Origin: Oscillospiraceae bacterium HV4-5-C5C | GTDB lineage: Bacteria; Bacillota; Clostridia; Saccharofermentanales; Fastidiosipilaceae | Assembly: GCA_012034405.1 (NCBI GenBank) | Contig: JAAVLZ010000014.1 | Span: forward strand, 20,197-84,196 | Direction of reading: 5' to 3' | DNA length: 64,000 nucleotides | In this document: positions 26,712 to 35,314 of the stretch, one piece after another | Numbering within the stretch: position 1 is the stretch's first letter | Layout of the letters: every line of letters begins with the position of its first letter | Translations under genes and position numbers: made by a program | Notes under the pieces: model-generated | What the model was told of the DNA's origin: nothing | The model's input: the letters and a program-made list of their open reading frames with translations, nothing else | The model's database searches: none

Positions 26712-29255
26712 TCAGGAAATAAACAGATTGACATCCGCTTCTTCAGCATCACCCAGATAAGAGCCCACACCGCCCAGTTCTACCCCGTCAATCAATTCCT
26801 CCGCCTTGATCCCCATAATATCCATGCTCATGGTACAGGCAACAATTTTTACGCCGGCTTTAATCGCCTGCTGAATCAGCTCTTCCAGGGAAGAGACATG
26901 CTTGTCTGCCATGATCTTTTTCATCATGACAGTCCCCATCCCGCCCAGATTAAGTTTGGACAGCTTCAGTTTTTGACTGCCGCGCGGCAGCATGTGCCCA
27001 AACATACTCTCAATAAAGGTCTTCTTTACGCCCTGCGCCTGCGGCTTTCTGAGCACAGTCAGGCCCCAGAAGGTAAAGAACATGGTAACGGGTCGGCCCA
27101 TAGCCGCGGCACCGTTTGCAATAATGAAGCTGGCCAGGACCCGATCCAGATCATTGGAAAAGACGATCAGGGTCTTACCCTCCGCCTTTAGGGCCCGGCC
27201 TGTCTTGGCCGCCGACTGCAGGCTGGCGCCACCCTTGCGCAGCCTGGCCACATACAGGCCATTTTGCTTTGACTGACTGAGCAGCTCATTGCCCGTCCTC
27301 CGACACCAGGCCTGAATGTCACGCACAAAACCCGGATCCGTCGCGCCAACTTCAAGCACCTGCCCCGCGGCCAGCGTCTGCATGGTCTCAAAGACCTTCA
27401 TAATCGGGCCGGGGCACTGTAATCCGCTGCAGTCCAGCTTCATTGAGATCAACGGATGTACGGCCTGTCCTTCGCCCGTGTCGGAGAGATCCGCAGCAAC
27501 GCCCGCGGTCTTTGGGGCAACCGCCACCGGCCGGCTGGCAGTCAGGGGATCGGACTGGTCTCCGGCAATTACGTTGCTGACCTGAGGTAGTTTAAAATGA
27601 GCGGTCTGATAAAAACGGGTCCCGCCGGGATAAATAGCGACCCGCTTAAAACCTTGTTGCAGCAAAATACGGGCGCCATTATAGGCTCTTACCCCCACTG
27701 CGCAAAAAACCAACACCGGTCTGTCCGGATTCAGTTCACCCAGCCGCTGTCTCAATTGGCCCAAGGGGATATGCTGGGCCCGGGGTAGTTCAAAAGCCAG
27801 AAGCTCCGCGTCTTCACGCACATCCAGGATCTGCCAGTCAGCCGCGCCGGCTTGTTCCAGCACGTCCCAGGGGGCCAGTTCTATTTTACCTTCCAGGATG
27901 TTTTGCGCGACGAAGCCCGCCATATTGACCGGGTCCTTGGCCGAAGAAAATGGCGGAGCATAAGCCAGTTCAAGCTTGGCCAGAGAGCTGACCGGAGCCT
28001 GTAAACGCAAAGCAGTCGCGATGGTATCAATCCGCTTATCCACCCCATTAACGCCGACAATCTGAGCGCCAAAGATCTTAGAACCATCTGCGGCAAAAAT
28101 AAGTTTTATGGTCAGGGGCGTCGCACCGGGATAATAAGTGGCATGTGAATTTTGTGTAATGGTCAGGGTCAGGTAGTCTTTGCCCCTGATTAAGCCATTC
28201 CGCTGCAGACTCCGTTCATTGGCGCCGGTAGCGGCTATTGTCAGATCGAAGAGCTTGAGGACTGAGGTCCCGATTGAACCCTCATATACACAGTCTTCAC
28301 CCACAATATTGTTTGCCGCTATCCTGCCCTGCTTATTTGCCGGTCCTGCCAGCGGGATCATGGTCTGGCCACCCTGCACCAGGTCCACAACGTCAATTAC
28401 GTCTCCGACCGCGTAAATCGCCGGATCCGCGGTCCGCAGGTGTGTGTCTGTAAGGATGCCACCCCGCTGATTCAACGGCAGGCCGCACGCTTTGGCCAGC
28501 TCACTGTTTGGCCGGACGCCAATAGCCAGCAAGACCAGATCAGCCTCAACCTGGCGGCCGCTTTTCAAGGTGATGCTGACAGACTGGCCCTGATCCTCAA
28601 AAGCTGCCACGCCATCCCCCAAAATCAGCTGGACGCCATTGTCACTCAAGGTTTCATGACAGGCCTGGGCCATCTCAAAATCCAGCGGTGCCATAACCTG
28701 ATCCATCATCTCTATAATACTGACCTCAAGCCCCGCCTCCCGCAGATTCTCGGCCGTTTCCAGACCGATAAAGCCACCGCCAATAACAGCCGCGCGCCTG
28801 ACCGCCGACTGACCACTCAGTCTCTGACGTAATTTCAGGCTGTCGTCTACGGTCCATAAGCTCTGGATACGTGGGGAATCAATACCTGGAATCGGCGGCT
28901 TTAAGGGGCTGGATCCTGTGGCCAGCACCAATACATCATAGGACTCCTGATAGGTCTCACCCCGGTCCAGGCAGCGGACGCTCACCATCTGCTTCTCCCG
29001 GTCAATTGCGACAGCCTCCTGCCGGACCCGGACATCAATATTAAAGCGCGTCTTCATCCGTTCAGGGGTCTGCAGCAACAGTCTTTCCTTATCTTTGATC
29101 ACACCACCCACATAGTAAGGCAGACCACAATTAGCATAGGAAATATACGGTCCTCGTTCAAGGATTATAATTTCTGAGGTTTCATCCAATCTGCGCAGCC
29201 GCGCCGCCAAGCTCGCTCCACCGGCAACTCCGCCCACAATGACCACTTTTTTCAT
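26712..29255 (-). CDS. CoA-disulfide reductase / rhodanese / TusA / DsrE multidomain protein
   Basis: 847 residues from ATG 29255 (GGGAGG upstream; an ATG 10 codons earlier lacks one). Four domains in order: an FAD/NAD(P)H pyridine-nucleotide disulfide reductase of the CoADR class (VVIVGGVAGGASLAARLRR; YANCGLPYYVGG with redox Cys43); a rhodanese domain (VLVFCAVGVRAYNGARIL, active Cys); a TusA/SirA domain (LDCSGLQCPGPIMKVFETM, CPGP motif); and a DsrE/DsrF-like domain (CTMSMDIMGIKAEELIDGV). The set suggests that persulfide sulfur is reduced and relayed through the rhodanese, TusA and DsrE cysteines within one chain. Such fusions occur in Clostridia. Its transcript starts close to that of yezD on the other strand, tying it to sulfur metabolism. 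Confidence 0.92.
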   Translation of the reverse strand: MKKVVIVGGVAGGASLAARLRRLDETSEIIILERGPYISYANCGLPYYVGGVIKDKERLLLQTPERMKTRFNIDVRVRQEAVAIDREKQMVSVRCLDRGETYQESYDVLVLATGSSPLKPPIPGIDSPRIQSLWTVDDSLKLRQRLSGQSAVRRAAVIGGGFIGLETAENLREAGLEVSIIEMMDQVMAPLDFEMAQACHETLSDNGVQLILGDGVAAFEDQGQSVSITLKSGRQVEADLVLLAIGVRPNSELAKACGLPLNQRGGILTDTHLRTADPAIYAVGDVIDVVDLVQGGQTMIPLAGPANKQGRIAANNIVGEDCVYEGSIGTSVLKLFDLTIAATGANERSLQRNGLIRGKDYLTLTITQNSHATYYPGATPLTIKLIFAADGSKIFGAQIVGVNGVDKRIDTIATALRLQAPVSSLAKLELAYAPPFSSAKDPVNMAGFVAQNILEGKIELAPWDVLEQAGAADWQILDVREDAELLAFELPRAQHIPLGQLRQRLGELNPDRPVLVFCAVGVRAYNGARILLQQGFKRVAIYPGGTRFYQTAHFKLPQVSNVIAGDQSDPLTASRPVAVAPKTAGVAADLSDTGEGQAVHPLISMKLDCSGLQCPGPIMKVFETMQTLAAGQVLEVGATDPGFVRDIQAWCRRTGNELLSQSKQNGLYVARLRKGGASLQSAAKTGRALKAEGKTLIVFSNDLDRVLASFIIANGAAAMGRPVTMFFTFWGLTVLRKPQAQGVKKTFIESMFGHMLPRGSQKLKLSKLNLGGMGTVMMKKIMADKHVSSLEELIQQAIKAGVKIVACTMSMDIMGIKAEELIDGVELGGVGSYLGDAEEADVNLFIS

Positions 29256-29298
29256 CGTACCTGACCTCCCGTGATGAACACACATCTTTTACCTTTAT

Positions 29299-29314
29299 AT
29301 TAGTTTGTTCTAAT
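29299..29314. promoter_or_regulatory. Small inverted repeat upstream of the sulfur-transfer gene
   Basis: ATTAG-TTTGTT-CTAAT, a 5+6+5 inverted repeat 44 bases before the start codon at 29255. It could be the operator of a persulfide- or redox-responsive repressor. The half-sites are short, so chance is possible. Confidence 0.35.
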
Positions 29315-29380
29315 TTATGCCAGTATAGCGTTATATTTTTCACGAATCAATCTGCTGCGGGCAGTCATTTCAAATTTTCC

Positions 29381-29409
29381 TTGACAGCCAAGTTTAAGAA
29401 CGTTATTAT
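29381..29409 (+). promoter_or_regulatory. Sigma-A promoter of the yezD/importer operon
   Basis: TTGACA, exactly 17 bases, then TATTAT. Near consensus, pointing at yezD 144 bases away; the leader contains a tiny open frame at 29461. Confidence 0.8.
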
Positions 29410-29460
29410 TCCGCCAATCCAACAGGTATACTATGATATCGAAGAGGGAGATTAAGTCAC

Positions 29461-29511
29461 ATGTTTTCTATGCAACGGATAACAGAAGTCAGTTTTTTTC
29501 GATGTTACTGA
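29461..29511 (+). CDS. Possible 16-residue leader peptide ending Arg-Cys-Tyr
   Basis: ATG after GAGGGAG at 10 bases; reads MFSMQRITEVSFFRCY then TGA. It lies in the 5' leader of yezD. A Cys codon near its end would suit translation-coupled sensing of cysteine supply, but there is only one Cys codon and no obvious competing hairpins were worked out. Could be chance. Confidence 0.3.
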   Translation: MFSMQRITEVSFFRCY

Positions 29512-29552
29512 GTGAATTGCATCCGCCTTCCTGATCGTTTTTGGGGGTAAGC

Positions 29553-29708
29553 ATGTCAGAAACTGCTGATCAAATCAGTCAGGCCGCGTTAAACCAGCTG
29601 CAGCAAATGGCTCGTAATATTGGTTATGGGACCATTACCCTGGTATTTCAAGATAACCGGCTCGTACAAATTGAAAAAAATGAAAAAATCCGCATAAAAA
29701 AAGCATAG
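29553..29708 (+). CDS. yezD: YezD family small protein (DUF2292)
   Basis: 51 residues. The core RNIGYGTITLVFQDNRLVQI followed by EKNEKIRI is the DUF2292 signature. YezD-type proteins occur next to sulfur-assimilation and sulfonate or thiosulfate uptake genes in Bacillota; biochemical role unsettled. ATG 29553 after TTGGGGG. It precedes an attenuator-like terminator and then a Ssu/Tau-type ABC importer, so the context agrees with a sulfur role. Confidence 0.82.
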   Translation: MSETADQISQAALNQLQQMARNIGYGTITLVFQDNRLVQIEKNEKIRIKKA

Positions 29709-29727
29709 GGCTGACCGGACGAACCGG

Positions 29728-29776
29728 AGGCTTTATCAGACAGGCGCCCCGCGCCCGTCTGATAAAGCCTTTTTTT
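29728..29776 (+). terminator. Strong terminator or attenuator between yezD and the importer
   Basis: GGCTTTATCAGAC pairs with GTCTGATAAAGCC (13 bp) over a GC-rich loop, followed by TTTTTTT. It ends only 46 bases before the importer lipoprotein ATG, leaving little room for a separate promoter, so it probably limits read-through into the importer genes. Confidence 0.88.
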
Positions 29777-29822
29777 GATCCGTTCTGCCGTTTATGAAAC
29801 CTGGATGATGAAAGGGAATGTT

Positions 29823-30342
29823 ATGAAAAGACATCTGTCCACTACGCTTAAGACGGCTTTAGCTATTGGCCTGGTTAGCAGCCTGACCTCAGCCTGCGCT
29901 GCCAGTACACCTGCCACCGATTCAGACACTGCGGCCCAGACCCAGGCTGCTGTCAGCCTGGCTACCACTGCAACCACAGCGCCTGCCAGTTTGGATGAGG
30001 AAGAAAACACGATCCGTTTTGCTACTCAGGATGGTCAGATCCGCACGGCGATCAATATATTGGCGGACCAACTGGGTTACTACCAGGAAGAAGGCGTCAA
30101 TGTCGAATTTGTCAATGCCTCCGCCACTGAAGCCCTGACTGCTATCACCACCGGAAAATCTGATGTAGATGTTTTGGGCACTGGCATTGTACCGGATCTC
30201 ACCTTTATCGCTAACGGTGCTGATCTGGTGGTTTTTGAAGGGACAGCCGCTGAGGGCGGTGCCATTATTGCCTGCCAGAATGAAACAGAAACATATAAGG
30301 ACCTGACCCAGTACGCCGGCATCACAGCCGCCATGCAGGGCC
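29823..30342 (+). pseudogene. NitT/TauT-type substrate-binding lipoprotein, 5' part
   Basis: ATG 29823 follows AAAGGG. It encodes a lipoprotein-like signal peptide (Cys25) and Thr/Ala linker, then the start of a type II periplasmic-binding fold of the SsuA/TauA/NMT1 family (TIRFATQDGQIRTAINILAD, then YYQEEGVNVEFVN and TAITTGKSDVDVLGTG). After about 173 residues homology stops at about 30335-30342, where a serine-recombinase fragment begins; the frame then hits a stop at 30386. A matching C-terminal stub is found at 32266-32394. The gene is split and probably also lost a middle part. Confidence 0.8.
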
Positions 30343-30744
30343 TTCGATACCATCAAATCAACCGTTTTCGACATGAGCGGTTTTGAAGCCGAAAAAGCCG
30401 AACTGGAGCAGGAAATGGTGGTCGTTTCCAAGATGATGCAGCAGAGCATCTACGAAAACGCCCACGTTGCCCTTGATCAGACCGAATACCAGAAACACTA
30501 CGACGGCCTGACGGAACGCTTTGGGAAGGCGAAGGCTCGCCTTGAGAAAGTGGCCGCCGCCATAAGCGACAAGACCACCCGGCAAGCGACAATCGAGAAC
30601 TTTCTGAAAGAGCTACAGACGCTGGATGGGATAATCACCGAATTTGACCCAATGCTCTGGGTCAGCCTTGTGGATTTCATCACGGTCAACAGCAAGGACG
30701 ACGTGCGGGTCACCTTTAAGGACAGCACCGAGATACAGGCATAA
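30343..30744 (+). pseudogene. Serine recombinase, C-terminal fragment
   Basis: 134 codons, 5' truncated, continuous up to TAA 30744. The sequence (KMMQQSIYENAHVALDQTEY, FGKAKARLEKVAAAI, GIITEFDPMLWVSLVDFITV, VRVTFKDSTEI) is the coiled-coil and C-terminal tail of large serine recombinases of clostridial mobile elements; the catalytic N-terminal and DNA-binding domains are absent. It abuts the binding-protein gene, marking the left end of a foreign segment. Not functional alone. Confidence 0.8.
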
Positions 30745-30760
30745 TCCCAATAAAGCAGAA

Positions 30761-30789
30761 CTCCTCGCTACCATCACGGCGGCGAGGAG
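30761..30789 (+). terminator. Hairpin after the recombinase fragment
   Basis: CTCCTCGC pairs with GCGAGGAG, an 8-bp stem with a 13-base loop, followed by CTCTTTG. Weak T-run; a likely but imperfect terminator 17 bases after the recombinase stop. Confidence 0.5.
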
Positions 30790-30855
30790 CTCTTTGTATC
30801 TGGCCATTGTTCAGCTCGATAAATCGGAAGTTGCCAAAGAGTCCGTCATTAAGAA

Positions 30856-31407
30856 TTATTTGGCATAATACAGGAGCATACTAAGTTGCGCTTCGTCTGA
30901 GCCTGTGTTTCGATACGAGTGAGATACATCAGCAAGGAAACGTATTGAATCGCCTTTATTAAGAGCAAAGGTTTGATCTGCCGCTACAATTTCTACCTTG
31001 CCAGAAAACACCGTAATATACTCCTCTGTGCCGGACAAGTGCGGTTCCGCTTGCAGGCTGCCGCCCGGAGCGATTACTATGCGGTAGGTTTCAAAACCGC
31101 GCTGCTCATCAAAGCCAAAGGAAGGGTAGTTTATATATTTACCGTCACCCTCAATGATCGGCTGAACGGCATCGGCAGGAAGCACCGTTGCAGCTTCCGG
31201 GGCTTGCTCAATCAGGGAGGTAAAAGACACCTTATAGCCATTGGCTATCTTCCAAAGGACAGATATTGTCGGGTTGGCATCACCCTTTTCAATTTGCGCC
31301 AGCATACTGCGGGAAACTCCGGTCGCACTTGCCGCCGCGTCCAAGGTAAGTTTTTTCTGTTCCCGGATATTCTTAATATTTTGAGCAACCGCTGAATTTA
31401 TACTCAA
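30856..31407 (-). CDS. XRE-family regulator with C-terminal cupin domain
   Basis: 183 residues from a TTG at 31407, chosen because CAGGAGG lies 9 bases upstream (the ATG at 31434 overlaps that site). N-terminal Cro/CI-type helix-turn-helix (DAAASATGVSRSMLAQIEKG) and a C-terminal cupin (GGSLQAEPHLSGTEEYITVF). This two-domain type commonly controls adjacent metabolite transporters. It is divergent from the LysE-type exporter at 31521 and likely regulates it. Part of the inserted segment. Confidence 0.9.
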   Translation of the reverse strand: MSINSAVAQNIKNIREQKKLTLDAAASATGVSRSMLAQIEKGDANPTISVLWKIANGYKVSFTSLIEQAPEAATVLPADAVQPIIEGDGKYINYPSFGFDEQRGFETYRIVIAPGGSLQAEPHLSGTEEYITVFSGKVEIVAADQTFALNKGDSIRFLADVSHSYRNTGSDEAQLSMLLYYAK

Positions 31408-31520
31408 AGAAAACGCCTCCTGTATTGACAGCATAACGTACTTTTAGCACATTATAAAGGAATTCAGTATATTGTACTGTTAGTTCATTATACCATCGTC
31501 AATAACAGGAGGCAAGTATC

Positions 31521-32102
31521 ATGTTCAGTTGGGCGAATTTTCTGACCTACGCTATTATCACAGCGGTAACACCAGGCCCGAATAACATCATGTCAATGTC
31601 AAACGCCGGACGCCTTGGCTTCAAGAAGTCGCTTTCATTCAATTTTGGTATATGGGTCGGTTTTTCGATCGTTATGCTGGTCTGCACCTTTTTCTGCAAT
31701 ACTTTGTCTGCGTTTATTCCCAAAATCAAGCTGCCCATGCTCATTATCGGCGCGCTGTATATGCTCTGGCTTGCTTGGAAAACCTTCAGGAGCTCTTCCG
31801 AAATCAAGGAAGATCACTCGCGCAGCGGTTTTCTATCCGGGCTGTTGCTGCAAATCATCAACCCCAAAATCTACATTTATTGCATCGTGTCTATGGAGGC
31901 GTACATACTGCCCTTTTATCAGGGTAAGTGGGGCGTACTGATATTCTTCGCTTTATTGCTGGCGTTTATTGGGTTTGCGTTCACCCTCTGCTGGGCGCTG
32001 TTCGGTTCCGTTTTCAAACTGCTGTTTTCGAAGTATGCAAAAGTCACGAATACCATTATGGCTCTGCTGCTGGTCTATTGTGCCGCTTCGTTGTTCTTTT
32101 AA
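31521..32102 (+). CDS. LysE/RhtB-family amino-acid exporter
   Basis: 193 residues, about six membrane helices. Begins with TYAIITAVTPGPNNIMSMSN, the family signature region, and has LLLQIINPKIYIYCI mid-protein. AGGAGG ribosome site 8 bases before ATG. Exports an amino acid or related metabolite. Divergent from the XRE-cupin regulator; both lie in the segment that splits the binding-protein gene. Its base composition is lower in GC than the neighbouring importer genes, fitting an imported cargo. Confidence 0.9.
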   Translation: MFSWANFLTYAIITAVTPGPNNIMSMSNAGRLGFKKSLSFNFGIWVGFSIVMLVCTFFCNTLSAFIPKIKLPMLIIGALYMLWLAWKTFRSSSEIKEDHSRSGFLSGLLLQIINPKIYIYCIVSMEAYILPFYQGKWGVLIFFALLLAFIGFAFTLCWALFGSVFKLLFSKYAKVTNTIMALLLVYCAASLFF

Positions 32103-32265
32103 GATATATAATTTCCTCCACAAATTCCCGTTTGTCTGGCACTATTATACTCGCGGCATATGAACAGTTCTACATATAAAAACAGCCGGGCAGCCCCGGC
32201 ATCACTCTTACCCTGCATAACCCTAACTTACCCTGCAAGCGGGAGAATGTCAAAGGAAAAATTGA

Positions 32266-32394
32266 ATTGTATCAAACTCTGCAAGATTATATCTGGAGGC
32301 CCTGCAAACGGTGTTGGAGCGGGATCCCAGCAACAGCTTTTTCCTGGACAAACTGGATGTTTACAAGACCTACAATTCCAGCGAGCTCAGCTGA
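32266..32394 (+). pseudogene. C-terminal stub of the split substrate-binding protein
   Basis: An open frame with no start reads RLYLEALQTVLERDPSNSFF then LDKLDVYKTYNSSELS and TGA at 32392, 14 bases before the next gene. This looks like the amphipathic C-terminus of the lipoprotein interrupted at 30342. An in-frame stop at 32263 limits the homologous part. N- and C-terminal pieces together are short of a full NMT1-type protein. Confidence 0.55.
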
Positions 32395-32408
32395 AAGCGT
32401 GAAATAAG

Positions 32409-33608
32409 ATGAAAATCAGCGCTGTAGACATCATCAGCTTGCCAGCTCAACGAACTCAGGCTCAGACCCCCGTTCTGGTACGGGTCTGGACAGATGAAAA
32501 TCTTTATGGTTATGGCGAAGCCGGTATCTCCATTCAGCACGCGTCTCTGGGCTGCGTTGAGATCTTGCGGCAGTTCAGTCAACCGCTTTTGGGCCAGGAC
32601 CCCCTGGCCCATGATGTCATCAGTGACCGGCTGCAGCGGCAATTCTGGGCTCGCACGGGCGGTCCGGTCCTGATGGCAGCCCTGTCCGCACTGGACACCG
32701 CTTTATGGGATATAAAGGGGAAGTACTATAACGCGCCGGTCAGCCAGCTGCTGGGCGGCCGTTACCGGGATCAGCTGCGCTGTTACGCCAGTCAGCTTCA
32801 AAACGGTTGGGAGAATCCCCGTTTTTTACAGACACCAGCAGATTTGACGACACTGAGGGATGCTTGTTTGAAAGCCTGTGCTCAGGGCTACAGCTGCATT
32901 AAAGTTGATGTCCTGTCACGCCACCTGGACGGCAGCCCCATCCCGGCTGAAGAAACGGCTTATCATTTATCGCTGCGCACCCTCAAAGAAGCAGAACAGA
33001 AACTGACGGTCATTCGTGACAGTGTAGGACCTGATTGTGAACTGATTATTGAGAACCATTGTCTGACCAGGGCACAGACTGCCATACAGTTAGCCAGGCT
33101 GGCAAAAGACTATGATCCCATTCTCTTGGAAGAGCCAGCTAACCCTCTGGACCTGTCTGATTATCAGCGCATCCGGGCAGCTGTCGATATCCCTTTAGCC
33201 ACGGGAGAGCGCAGCTACACCCGGCGCGGCTTTTTGCCCCTGCTGCAGGCAGGTGTATTGGATACGGTCCAGCCGGATCTAGGCAATTGCGGTGGGATAA
33301 CCGAAGGCCGTAAAATTGCTGATTTGGCGGATACCTATTCCGTTTCTGTTCAGACGCATACCTGCAACACCCCCATCAGTGTTGCTTGCGCGCTGCAATT
33401 TGAGGCAGCCATACCAAACTTTATCTTCCATGAACATCATACCTGTAATACGCTGCCTGCAGTCCGGGCTCTCTGCTTATACGATGACCAGCCGGTCAAC
33501 GGTTATATCCAGGTCCCCCAAAGGCCAGGGATCGGCAATGAGCTGAGTCCCCAGGCCTTGGCTCAGGCCCAGATAATCCACGTCGGGCCGCGCCATGAGG
33601 GTATCTGA
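32409..33608 (+). CDS. Enolase-superfamily dehydratase (mandelate racemase/galactonate dehydratase-like)
   Basis: 399 residues: N-terminal capping domain and C-terminal TIM barrel. Metal ligands appear in ELIIENH, LLEEPANP and ATGERSYTRRG; QPDLGNCGGITEGRKIAD and the QTHTCNTPIS His agree with sugar-acid dehydratases of the mandelate racemase subgroup (DgoD-like). Substrate unknown; an acid sugar is the usual type. It sits between the broken binding protein and the importer ATPase, so the imported compound is probably its substrate. No strong ribosome site; translation may have been coupled to the upstream gene. Confidence 0.88.
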   Translation: MKISAVDIISLPAQRTQAQTPVLVRVWTDENLYGYGEAGISIQHASLGCVEILRQFSQPLLGQDPLAHDVISDRLQRQFWARTGGPVLMAALSALDTALWDIKGKYYNAPVSQLLGGRYRDQLRCYASQLQNGWENPRFLQTPADLTTLRDACLKACAQGYSCIKVDVLSRHLDGSPIPAEETAYHLSLRTLKEAEQKLTVIRDSVGPDCELIIENHCLTRAQTAIQLARLAKDYDPILLEEPANPLDLSDYQRIRAAVDIPLATGERSYTRRGFLPLLQAGVLDTVQPDLGNCGGITEGRKIADLADTYSVSVQTHTCNTPISVACALQFEAAIPNFIFHEHHTCNTLPAVRALCLYDDQPVNGYIQVPQRPGIGNELSPQALAQAQIIHVGPRHEGI

Positions 33609-33643
33609 ACCGCGGTCAGAAGATAACCAACGGGTAAATAGAT

Positions 33644-34435
33644 ATGTATAAGCTAGAGATGCAAGATATTTCCTATCATTATCCCAGCAGTCAGTCGCGT
33701 TCCGCAGGTATTGATCACATCAGTCTGCAAATTCCGGCGGGCGAATTCTGTTGTCTGTTGGGTCCGTCCGGCTGCGGAAAGAGCACCCTTTTGAATGTTT
33801 TGGCAGGTCTTAATCATCCCCAGAGCGGGCGCTTGCTGATTGACGGTCTGGTCGTCAACGGACCCGGTCTGAACCGGGCAGTCGTTTTTCAGCATTATTC
33901 GCTTTTCCCCTGGTTAACAGCCCGTCAGAATATTGTGTTTGGGATCCGCCAAAGCGGCCAGCTCAAAGACCGCCGGGAGCAGCAGCGCCTGGCCAGTCAT
34001 TATCTGGAAAAAACAGGCCTTAGTCACGCCGCTGACCAGTATCCTGGATCGCTGTCCGGCGGGATGCAGCAGCGTGTCGCCATTGCCCGCGCGTTAGCCA
34101 TGAACGCGGATATCCTGCTCATGGACGAGCCCTTTGGCGCGCTGGATCCGCGGACCCGCGCCGAATTGCAGCTTTTACTCAGTCGCCTATGTCAGGCCCA
34201 GCAAAAGACCGTGGTGTTTGTCACGCATCATATCAACGAAGCGCTGCTGTTGGCAGATCGAGTGATGATCATGTCTCCTCAGCAGCTGGCAACCATCTTG
34301 CCAGTGACGCTCGCCCGCCCCCGCCATCCGGAAACGCTACTGGCAGACCCGGCTTACCCAACGCTACGCCGGCAACTGCTGTCGCTGTTTTATCATCAGG
34401 TGGCAGATGAGCTCAGTGAGGACGCTTCTTTATGA
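33644..34435 (+). CDS. NitT/TauT-family ABC ATPase (SsuB-like)
   Basis: 263 residues. Walker [12 protein letters not shown]-loop [14 protein letters not shown], signature [16 protein letters not shown], Walker [14 protein letters not shown] and H-loop [16 protein letters not shown], all as in SsuB/TauB. Energises import with the permease at 34432, whose start overlaps the stop (ATGA). The system lacks an intact binding protein here. A degraded paralogue lies at 45.7 kb. Confidence 0.92.
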   Translation: MYKLEMQDISYHYPSSQSRSAGIDHISLQIPAGEFCCLLGPSGCGKSTLLNVLAGLNHPQSGRLLIDGLVVNGPGLNRAVVFQHYSLFPWLTARQNIVFGIRQSGQLKDRREQQRLASHYLEKTGLSHAADQYPGSLSGGMQQRVAIARALAMNADILLMDEPFGALDPRTRAELQLLLSRLCQAQQKTVVFVTHHINEALLLADRVMIMSPQQLATILPVTLARPRHPETLLADPAYPTLRRQLLSLFYHQVADELSEDASL

Positions 34436-35304
34436 AATATGGTTATAGCCTGGTTACTGGACTTTATCTGCTAGCTATATCGGTCGTCTGGCTGGTACCC
34501 GCGTCCAGATCATTGGACTCGCCGCTGGCTTATCTGTCGTTACTCAGTCTGATAGAGCTGGCTTTTTTGATCAGCTACGCACGGCACCACCAAAAAAGCA
34601 GCCTGCTCCTGATCTGGGATATTCTCAGCCGGCTGAATCTGACTCATCCGGTCCTGCTGCCTCCGCCAGAAAACGTCTTCCACGTCTTTATAACACAACG
34701 CCGCCTCATGATCCAAGGCGTTATCAGTTCCCTGAAGTTACTGGCTGCCGGTACCGGTCTGGCCCTGATTACCGGCGTGGCGCTGGGGCTGCCAGTCGGC
34801 TGGATCCCACGGTTGCGGCAGGTCGTCCTGCCCATAGCCAACTGTCTCAGTCCGATTCCGCCGCTGGTTTACACCCCTTACGTAGTCGCAGTGATGCCCT
34901 CATTTAAGGCAGCCTCAATCTTTGTCATATTTTGCGCGGTCTTTTGGCCAACCTTTCAAAATATGGCCTACCGCGCCGGGAATATTGACCGGCGTATTAT
35001 CCAATCGGCTCAGGTAATGGCTGTGTCAACCCCAGGTATGCTATTCAAAGTGATCCTGCCTTACTGTCTGCCGGGTATTATGGCTAGTCTGAACGGCAGC
35101 ATACGGGTAGCCTTGCTTTGCCTGACTGGTGCTGAGCTGTTAGGCGCCAGCTCCGGTCTGGGCTACTTTGTCAAAAAATACTCAGATTACGCGGACTACA
35201 CCAAAGTGATTGCCGGTATCATCCTCATGGGCGCGGTGGTAACCCTGTTGATTAGTCTATTGCGCCGGCTGCAACAGGTGCTGGTCCGCTGGCAGGACAA
35301 CTAG
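34432..35304 (+). CDS. NitT/TauT-family ABC permease (SsuC-like)
   Basis: 290 residues with about six helices; EAA-type loop SAQVMAVSTPGMLFKVILP and typical GTGLALITGVALGLPVGW. The channel for the ATPase at 33644. Gene order binding protein - dehydratase - ATPase - permease suggests one transcript from the promoter at 29381, now split by the inserted segment. A remnant paralogue is at 46.3 kb. Confidence 0.92.
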   Translation: MKYGYSLVTGLYLLAISVVWLVPASRSLDSPLAYLSLLSLIELAFLISYARHHQKSSLLLIWDILSRLNLTHPVLLPPPENVFHVFITQRRLMIQGVISSLKLLAAGTGLALITGVALGLPVGWIPRLRQVVLPIANCLSPIPPLVYTPYVVAVMPSFKAASIFVIFCAVFWPTFQNMAYRAGNIDRRIIQSAQVMAVSTPGMLFKVILPYCLPGIMASLNGSIRVALLCLTGAELLGASSGLGYFVKKYSDYADYTKVIAGIILMGAVVTLLISLLRRLQQVLVRWQDN

Positions 35305-35314
35305 CTGCTTGATC

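Noticed and set aside
29299..29314. Fur box
   Set aside because: The inverted repeat is short and does not fit the Fur consensus, and the gene it precedes is a sulfur-relay protein, not iron uptake.
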